Assembly (NCBI GenBank): GCA_949739095.1
Contig: CATIYX010000166.1
Span: 1-10,672 of the forward strand
Direction: 5' to 3'
Source of the DNA: an uncultured Clostridia bacterium
GTDB taxonomy: Bacteria; Bacillota; Clostridia; RUG12999
DNA: 10,672 nucleotides
Under the pieces are notes generated by a model that worked only from the letters and a program-made list of their open reading frames with translations, was not told the DNA's origin and searched no databases. Below are positions 5,973 through 10,672 of this stretch, in pieces. Position numbers and translations under genes: made by a program. Position 1 is the first letter of the stretch. Each line of letters opens with the position of its first letter.

Positions 5973-8555
5973 TTAATATGCCTTCCGGTACAGTTCTTCC
6001 AACTCAGACACCAGCGGCATACGCGGATTGGCAGGCGTACACTGGTCCTCAAATGCGCGCTCCGCCAAATACCCGATTCGGTTCATATATTCTTTTTTGT
6101 CAATGCCGCATTCCCGAATGGTTGTCGGCATATCCAGCGATTTCATCAACTTTTGAATTTCCCCAATAAAATTGTCCACGCTTTCCTGCGTTGTCTTACC
6201 CGCACAGCCGATTGCCACAGCCAGTTCCGCCACCTTTTTGTCCGCCACAAACGTTTCATATTTAGGCCAAATGGTAAACTTCGTCGGACGCTGTGTGTTA
6301 TATTTCAGTACATGCGGCAACAGCACCGCATTTGCACGCCCGTGCGGAATGTGAAATTCGCCGCCCAACTTGTGTGCCAGAGAATGGTTGATACCTAAAA
6401 AAGCATTGGTGAATGCCATCCCTGCCATACAAGACGCATTATGCATTTTCTCCCGCGCTTCCTTATCATTTCCGTTGCGGTATGCCCGCGGCAGATAGTC
6501 AAACACTATCTTAACTGCCTTTTGCGCCAGCGCATCCGTAAAATCGGACGCCAGAACGGATATATAGGACTCTATGGCATGGGTCAAAACGTCCAAACCT
6601 GTATCCGCTGTGACAGACGGCGGAACAGTCATGACAAATTCCGTATCAATAATCGCCACGTCCGGCGTGAGTTCATAGTCCGCAAGCGGATATTTCACAT
6701 TTTTACTGCGGTCAGTGATGACAGAAAAACTTGTCACCTCCGAGCCGGTTCCCGATGTGGTGGGAATCGCTACCATTTTACATTTACTGCCCAGCCGCGG
6801 GAATTTATACAACCGTTTACGAATATCCATGAATTTCAGCTTTAGCGCGGAAAAATCCGCTTCGGGATGTTCATAAAACAGCCACATACCTTTTGCCGCG
6901 TCCATGGCGCTGCCGCCGCCCAGCGCAATCACCACATCGGGCGAAAATGCCTGCATGGCTTTCACGCCGCGCATTACAGTTTCCACATCCGGGTCAGGTT
7001 CCACATCCGCAAAAATTTCACAGTGCACATACTGCTCCCGTTTACGCAGATAATACAGAATTTTGTCCACATAGCCCAGTTTCACCATTGCCGCGTCCGT
7101 CACGATAAACGCGCGGGTGATGTCGGGCATTTTTTCCAGATACTGCGCGCTGCCATATTCAAAATAAATCTTTTCCGGCACCTTGAACCACTGCATGTTG
7201 ACTCTCCTTTTCGCTACCCGTTTTGTATTCATGAGATTCATTACCGTCACATTCGTAGAGACGGAATTACCGCCGAATGACCCGCAGCCTAGTGTGAGAG
7301 AAGGCACATTGGAGTTATAAATATCGCCAATTGCGCCTTGGGTTGAGGGAGAATTGACAATCAGCCGTCCTGCTTTGACGCGCTGGCGAAAAGCTTCTAC
7401 AACCTGATTCTCTTCTGTATGCACCACGGCGCTATGTCCCAAACCGCCAAATTCCACCATTTCTTCCGCACGCTTTATGCCTTCTTCCGCATCCTTCACG
7501 ACATAGTATGCCAAAATGGGCGACAGTTTTTCTCTCGACAAGGGATACTGCGGTCCCACGCCGTCCTGTTTAGCAAGCAGGATTTTGGTATCCTCCGGCA
7601 CACTCACACCCGCGTTATGTGCAATTTTGGCAGCGCTCTGTCCCACCACGTCCGGATTCAGCGCGCCTTTTTCTTCGTTAATCACGTAGCGGCTGACCTT
7701 TCCTGCTTCCTCCTCATTCAGAAAATAGCAATTGTTTTCTTTCATACAGCGTTCAAATTCTTCTGCAATGGGCGCGTCCACAATTGCCGCCTGCTCTGAC
7801 GCACAAACCATACCATTGTCGAATGTTTTAGACAAAATGAGATCGTGGCAGGCACGCGGAACATTTGCACTTTTTTCAATATAGCAGGGCACATTGCCCG
7901 GTCCCACGCCCAACGCCGGTTTGCCGGAGCTATATGCTGCATGAACCATGCCGCTGCCGCCCGTTGCCAGAATCAACGCCACACCCGGATGGTGCATGAG
8001 CGCGTTTGTCGCTTCAATGGAAGGATGTTCAATCCACTGGATACAATGTGGCGGCGCACCTGCTTCTACTGCCGCGTCCAGCAAGACTTTTGCCGATGCA
8101 GCCGAACAGTTCTGCGCGGAAGGATGGAACCCAAAGATGATGGGATTGCGCGCTTTGATGGAAATAATTGCTTTGAACAGCGTGGTAGAGGTCGGATTGG
8201 TGACAGGCGTTACGCCCGCAATCACACCTACCGGCTCTGCAATTTCTTCATAGCCTTCCAACTCGTTTTCCTCAATCACGCCTGCTGTTTTCATGTATTT
8301 AATAGAATGGTAGATATATTCTGTGGCGAACATGTTTTTGGTGATTTTATCCTCATACACGCCGCGACCCGTCTCTTCAACTGCCATTTTTGCCAGCGTC
8401 ATATGCTGCTCCATACCTGCCATTGCCATTGCTTTGACAATGTGGTCGACCTGTTCCTGATTCATGCTACGCATAGATTCCAGCGCATCATGCGCGTTTT
8501 CTACCAGCGTATTCACTTCCTGAACGGTATCCTGCGCTTTTGCCTCTTTTGCCAT
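5973..8555 (-). CDS. adhE: Bifunctional acetaldehyde-CoA/alcohol dehydrogenase AdhE
   Basis: 860 residues, the usual length of AdhE. The N-terminal aldehyde dehydrogenase domain (about 1-440) has catalytic Cys251 in NGMVCASEQAAIV. The C-terminal Fe-dependent alcohol dehydrogenase domain (about 455-860) has the NAD-binding GGGSAMD (547-553). Its Fe ligands are Asp655, His659, His724 and His738 (from TGLDVLTHAIE and NHSLAHKLGGEFHIPHGRAN, with the known 14-residue spacing between the last two). It reduces acetyl-CoA to ethanol through acetaldehyde with 2 NADH, balancing redox in fermentation; AdhE forms long helical spirosomes (family knowledge). An AAAGGA site lies 11 bp before the ATG. It is monocistronic, with a leader of about 145 bp to the rsmG terminator. 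All key residues are present, so it should be active. Confidence 0.99.
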   Translation of the reverse strand: MAKEAKAQDTVQEVNTLVENAHDALESMRSMNQEQVDHIVKAMAMAGMEQHMTLAKMAVEETGRGVYEDKITKNMFATEYIYHSIKYMKTAGVIEENELEGYEEIAEPVGVIAGVTPVTNPTSTTLFKAIISIKARNPIIFGFHPSAQNCSAASAKVLLDAAVEAGAPPHCIQWIEHPSIEATNALMHHPGVALILATGGSGMVHAAYSSGKPALGVGPGNVPCYIEKSANVPRACHDLILSKTFDNGMVCASEQAAIVDAPIAEEFERCMKENNCYFLNEEEAGKVSRYVINEEKGALNPDVVGQSAAKIAHNAGVSVPEDTKILLAKQDGVGPQYPLSREKLSPILAYYVVKDAEEGIKRAEEMVEFGGLGHSAVVHTEENQVVEAFRQRVKAGRLIVNSPSTQGAIGDIYNSNVPSLTLGCGSFGGNSVSTNVTVMNLMNTKRVAKRRVNMQWFKVPEKIYFEYGSAQYLEKMPDITRAFIVTDAAMVKLGYVDKILYYLRKREQYVHCEIFADVEPDPDVETVMRGVKAMQAFSPDVVIALGGGSAMDAAKGMWLFYEHPEADFSALKLKFMDIRKRLYKFPRLGSKCKMVAIPTTSGTGSEVTSFSVITDRSKNVKYPLADYELTPDVAIIDTEFVMTVPPSVTADTGLDVLTHAIESYISVLASDFTDALAQKAVKIVFDYLPRAYRNGNDKEAREKMHNASCMAGMAFTNAFLGINHSLAHKLGGEFHIPHGRANAVLLPHVLKYNTQRPTKFTIWPKYETFVADKKVAELAVAIGCAGKTTQESVDNFIGEIQKLMKSLDMPTTIRECGIDKKEYMNRIGYLAERAFEDQCTPANPRMPLVSELEELYRKAY

Positions 8556-8702
8556 CTTTCCAGCATCCTTTCTTGTCCGTCTGCCTCAGCAATTTTTACA
8601 GCAAACGGTTTTTGATACTAGTATTTGCAGTGTCGCACATTTTTAATCATTTTCTTGATACAAAGACCGTCCATGTCTAAAATTTTTTTTAATTAATAGG
8701 AA
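8556..8702 (-). promoter_or_regulatory. adhE upstream region with a 10-bp palindrome
   Basis: About 147 bp between the adhE start and the rsmG terminator must hold the adhE promoter. I see ATACTAGTAT (8615-8624), a perfect palindrome 60 bp from the start, and an AT-rich stretch at 8675-8699. I see no convincing -35/-10 pair and no TTGTTAA...TTAACAA Rex-type operator, which would be expected in a fermentation gene of Firmicutes. Confidence 0.35.
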
Positions 8703-8735
8703 AACCCCGTCCGGCAATGCTCGCCGGACGGGGTT
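8703..8735. terminator. Intrinsic terminator of rsmG (can act both ways)
   Basis: AACCCCGTCCGGC (8703-8715) and its complement (8723-8735) form a perfect GC-rich 13-bp stem with a 7-nt loop. On the minus strand it is followed by TTTTCC; on the plus strand the flank is also T-rich. It is 45-77 bp after the rsmG stop. Confidence 0.9.
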
Positions 8736-8779
8736 CTTTATTCTATTTTATTAGACCGACAGAGTTCAATCCTCCCTAC

Positions 8780-9499
8780 TTATGCCAGCGGTTTTTTCGC
8801 GGGCGTTCCCGCTTTGCGCGGATATTGCCCCTGCGTGGGATGCACTTTGTCAATCAATACGATTTTATGCGACAACTGTGCAAAGGGAATGGTCACATCC
8901 TGTACCGTGCGCAGTTTGCCGCCAAGTTTTTCGATTGCCCCGGCGGCGCTTTGCAATTCTTCCTCCGCCATAGGACCTTTTAGCGCAGCAAATACACCAC
9001 CCACTTTCACGAACGGCAAGCAATATTCCGCCAGTACGCTAAGGTTCGCCACGGCGCGTGCTGTGGCAATATCAAACTGTTCCCGCAACGTCTGGTCCTG
9101 TCCGCCGTCCTCCGCGCGTGCATGGCAAAATGCCACATCTTTTGCACCCACTTCCGCTGCCACTGCTTCCAGAAATTTCAGCCGTTTTGCCAGCGAATCC
9201 AGCAGCGTTAAACGCAGAGACGGACACTGGAGTTTCAGCGCCAGCCCGGGGAAACCTGCTCCGGTGCCAACGTCAATCATCCGTGCACTGTCAAGATTCA
9301 GTCCACAGCTCAGCAAGGTCAGACTATCTAAAAAATGCTTTGTGACAATGTCTTTTCCTTCTGTGATTGCTGTTAAATTCATTTTTTCGTTCCATTCCAC
9401 CAGCAAACGCGCATAAGTTGCAAACCTGTCTGCTGTTTCTTCCTGCATGGCAAGCCCTAACTCCACTGCGCCCTGCATGAGTAATTCTCGATTTGTCAT
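8780..9499 (-). CDS. rsmG: 16S rRNA (guanine527-N7)-methyltransferase RsmG (GidB)
   Basis: 239 residues from ATG at 9499, a typical RsmG length. An earlier in-frame ATG at 9535 gives 251 residues but lacks a ribosome site, while the 9499 start has AGGTGG about 5 bp upstream; I chose the latter. In 239-aa numbering: WNEKMNLTAI (36-45) and HFLDSL (55-60) typical of the family, the SAM-binding motif IDVGTGAGFPG (75-85), LLDSLAKRLKFL (99-110), ARAVA (147-151), and the basic C-terminus around 228-239 ending RKAGTPAKKPLA. It methylates N7 of G527 (E. coli numbering) in the 530 loop of 16S rRNA; loss gives low-level streptomycin resistance (family knowledge). The usual neighbour mnmG is not seen; the upstream space is intergenic and highly structured. 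Confidence 0.97.
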   Translation of the reverse strand: MTNRELLMQGAVELGLAMQEETADRFATYARLLVEWNEKMNLTAITEGKDIVTKHFLDSLTLLSCGLNLDSARMIDVGTGAGFPGLALKLQCPSLRLTLLDSLAKRLKFLEAVAAEVGAKDVAFCHARAEDGGQDQTLREQFDIATARAVANLSVLAEYCLPFVKVGGVFAALKGPMAEEELQSAAGAIEKLGGKLRTVQDVTIPFAQLSHKIVLIDKVHPTQGQYPRKAGTPAKKPLA

Positions 9500-9537
9500 A
9501 ATACCACCTGTATTTTCTTCAAAGAAGGGATTCATTC

Positions 9538-9688
9538 CAGCCGTCGGCTGTCATTTCATCCCCTCTTTGGATTTCCCCTGCCAGCGTCCTTCGCGCGCAT
9601 CGTGCCGCACACCTTCCATGCACACGATTCCTCGGCACTCCGGACGCTGTAGGGTATGGGAACTGCGGTACCTGTCCGCAGTTCCCAT
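9538..9688. repeat. Cluster of perfect inverted repeats upstream of rsmG
   Basis: Four nested or adjacent perfect inverted repeats: CAGCCG/CGGCTG (9538-9543 with 9545-9550); CAGCGTCC/GGACGCTG (9582-9589 with 9642-9649); GTGCCG/CGGCAC (9602-9607 with 9633-9638), inside the former; and ATGGGAACTGCGG with its complement (9656-9668 with 9676-9688), a 13-bp hairpin with a 7-nt loop. No T-run follows on either strand. It could be a leader RNA of rsmG (minus), a small RNA or a repeat element. Confidence 0.5.
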
Positions 9689-9750
9689 CATTGAAAAGTT
9701 ACTGCCGATTCTGTTTTTTTGTGCCGTTTCTCTTTCAAAGAAAGAATTTT

Positions 9751-9865
9751 CCCTAAGCAGCCGCGTACGCTCACGCTGCGTTCCTAACAAAACGCTCGCG
9801 GCTGTGCGGTATGCAATCTTCGGCGCACACATGCCCCAGAGGGTATATCCAAAGATTGTATGATT
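9751..9865 (+). repeat. Interspersed intergenic repeat, copy 2
   Basis: Same orientation as copy 1 and without gaps. The long inverted arms are 9811-9823 and 9849-9861 around a 25-nt loop of the same length. Compared with copy 1, arm position 4 changes A-T to C-G on both sides, position 3 becomes a G-T pair, and position 11 becomes a C-A mismatch. This copy also has CAGCCGCG (9758-9765) paired with CGCGGCTG (9797-9804), a perfect 8-bp stem that copy 1 has only in part. The short frames reading through it are not supported as genes. Confidence 0.85.
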
Positions 9866-9886
9866 AAAAACATAGTCCGCTTCCAG

Positions 9887-10060
9887 TTACTCACCGTAGA
9901 ACGCTACAGTATATGCAACGAAGCCAGCCCCCTGCAAGGACCGTTTGTGGGGTCTGGGGCGAATCGGAACGCCAGTTGCGTTTTTGGTATTTTTTGGCGT
10001 CAAAAAGTACATGATAGCCGCGGCAGCGACTATCATTAGCAGAATTCCCCCTGCTTTCAT
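9887..10060 (-). CDS. Possible 57-aa single-TM peptide, doubtful
   Basis: An open frame from ATG at 10060 to TAA at 9887 encodes 57 residues. The start MKAGGILLMIVAAAAIMYFL resembles a TM or signal anchor, followed by TPKNTKNATG and a basic tail. The better start may be the ATG at 10036 (49 residues), with GGGGG about 8-10 bp upstream; the first ATG has AGGAA directly abutting it. It starts just after the rpsR terminator, and I see no promoter. The composition does not prove coding, so I would not keep it without expression or homology support. Confidence 0.25.
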   Translation of the reverse strand: MKAGGILLMIVAAAAIMYFLTPKNTKNATGVPIRPRPHKRSLQGAGFVAYTVAFYGE

Positions 10061-10075
10061 TTCCTGTCTATAACA

Positions 10076-10100
10076 AAAGCCGGGAGCGCGTCCCGGCTTT
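10076..10100 (-). terminator. Intrinsic terminator of the ssb-rpsR operon
   Basis: AAAGCCGGGA (10076-10085) and TCCCGGCTTT (10091-10100) form a perfect 10-bp stem with a 5-nt loop. On the minus strand the stem ends in TTTT. It begins 10 bp after the rpsR stop. Confidence 0.9.
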
Positions 10101-10110
10101 CTAATAATTC

Positions 10111-10356
10111 TTAGTCTGTTGTAAACGGCAGCAATGCAATGATTCTTGCACGTTTGATTGCCGTTGTCACCTGTCTCTGGTGACGCGCACAGTTTCCGTT
10201 GATACGGCGCGGAACAATTTTGCCCCGTTCCGAAACATACCGGCGCAATTTTGCAACGTCCTTGTAATCAATTTCCGTTACTTTGTCTGCACAGAACGCA
10301 CAAACTTTCTTTCTGCCTCTTCTGCCTCTCGGCCGGTCAGCTCTATCATATGCCAT
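10111..10356 (-). CDS. rpsR: 30S ribosomal protein S18 (zinc-binding form)
   Basis: 81 residues, a normal length. A basic N-terminus (RADRPRGRRGRKK) precedes the conserved core: CAFC at 19-22, the LRRYVSERGKIVPRRING segment (37-54), then NCARHQR (55-61) and a C-terminal AIKRARIIALLPF (66-78). Cys19, Cys22, Cys56 and His59 form a plausible zinc site, the so-called C+ form of S18. S18 sits on the platform of the 30S subunit next to S6 and S11. The AGGAGG site lies about 9 bp before the ATG. It follows ssb by 35 bp and shares its operon (usual order rpsF-ssb-rpsR), with rpsF expected beyond the right edge. Confidence 0.98.
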   Translation of the reverse strand: MAYDRADRPRGRRGRKKVCAFCADKVTEIDYKDVAKLRRYVSERGKIVPRRINGNCARHQRQVTTAIKRARIIALLPFTTD

Positions 10357-10391
10357 GATGTGTTCCTCCTTCCATCCTTCAAATCATTTCT

Positions 10392-10672
10392 TTAAAACGG
10401 TAGGTCGTCGTCATCCGACGCAATGGAAAATCCTGCAACATCACCAAAACCGTCTTCCTGCTGCTGTGCAGGTGCCGCCGGAGCTGCCGGCATGTCCGCA
10501 CCGGTGTGCTGTGCCGCCGCTTTTTTAGATTCTCCAAACTGAATGTTGTCTGCAACAACTTCCGTCGCATACCGTTTGTTTCCGTTTTGATCTTCCCAAC
10601 TGCGGGACTGTATTCTGCCCTCGACAATCATCATCATACCTTTGGTAAAATACCTGCCCACAAATTCTGCTG
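10392..10672 (-). CDS. ssb: Single-stranded DNA-binding protein (5' end outside window)
   Basis: The frame is open to the right edge, so only about the last 93 residues are present. The visible part begins AEFVGRYFTKGMMMIVEGR, the end of the OB-fold, then QSRSWEDQNGNKRYATEVVA and IQFGESKK, all typical of bacterial SSB. A disordered Ala/Pro/Gln-rich linker follows. The protein ends with the acidic tip DDDDLPF, which binds partner proteins in replication and repair (family knowledge). The apparent internal ATG/GTG starts are not real starts, since the family motif runs upstream of them. rpsR follows 35 bp later on the same strand, the conserved ssb-rpsR order. Confidence 0.97.
   Translation of the reverse strand, partial: AEFVGRYFTKGMMMIVEGRIQSRSWEDQNGNKRYATEVVADNIQFGESKKAAAQHTGADMPAAPAAPAQQQEDGFGDVAGFSIASDDDDLPF

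Noticed and set aside
9499..9535. Longer rsmG start at 9535
   Set aside because: It adds 12 residues with no ribosome site; the 9499 start has one and gives the family's normal length.
9551..9832. 93-aa minus-strand open frame upstream of rsmG
   Set aside because: It reads through the structured region and into repeat copy 2, has no clear ribosome site, and shows low-complexity Arg/Cys composition typical of a chance frame in repeats.
9447..9863. 138-aa plus-strand open frame
   Set aside because: It overlaps the rsmG 5' end and the repeat in antisense, with no ribosome site or recognisable domain.
1..10672. tRNA, rRNA, riboswitch, insertion sequence or CRISPR array
   Set aside because: No cloverleaf, rRNA segment, transposase, terminal inverted repeats with a transposase, or evenly spaced repeats were seen in a manual reading.

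Overview
The window looks like a piece of chromosome from an anaerobic, fermentative Clostridia-type Firmicute, possibly close to the Oscillospiraceae/Ruminococcaceae. The grounds are strong Shine-Dalgarno sites, an Asp23/YloU-type protein, an OmpR-type two-component system of clostridial style, a zinc-binding (Cys-rich) S18 in an ssb-rpsR pair, and a full-length bifunctional AdhE. Taxon is inferred from gene content only. GC is near 50% in the core genes and visibly lower (roughly 35-45% in lines counted by eye) in the 4.0-4.6 kb gene.

Layout. The left block (1-2530, minus strand) is a tight operon read right to left: an OmpR-family response regulator, its sensor histidine kinase 3 bp downstream, and an Asp23/Gls24-family protein whose start overlaps the kinase stop and which runs off the left edge. 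It is transcribed divergently from ychF (2689-3783, plus) out of a short intergenic region with two extended -10 promoters facing away from each other. From 3.8 to 5.8 kb lies a plus-strand stretch of small genes: an HD-domain phosphohydrolase, a two-TM protein with a C-terminal zinc ribbon, and two short basic proteins (46 and 49 aa) in a tight pair. Strong intrinsic terminators end the last two units. From 5.97 to 10.67 kb everything is on the minus strand: adhE (aldehyde/alcohol dehydrogenase), rsmG (16S rRNA G527 methyltransferase), then rpsR and the 3' part of ssb, separated by clear hairpin terminators.

Most genes are ordinary housekeeping or fermentation genes. What the genes do not explain is intergenic. 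An interspersed repeat of about 115 bp occurs at 3856-3970 and 9751-9865 in the same orientation, without gaps and with about 83% identity. Its 13-bp inverted arms enclose a 25-nt loop, and one arm pair shows a compensatory change. A degenerate third copy lies in the opposite orientation at about 5822-5890, downstream of adhE. The space upstream of rsmG (9538-9688) also carries a dense set of perfect inverted repeats with no T-tract, which could be a structured RNA or another repeat type. I see no CRISPR, phage, toxin-antitoxin or defence system, and no clearly new multi-gene system; the repeat family and the two small-protein genes are the best leads.
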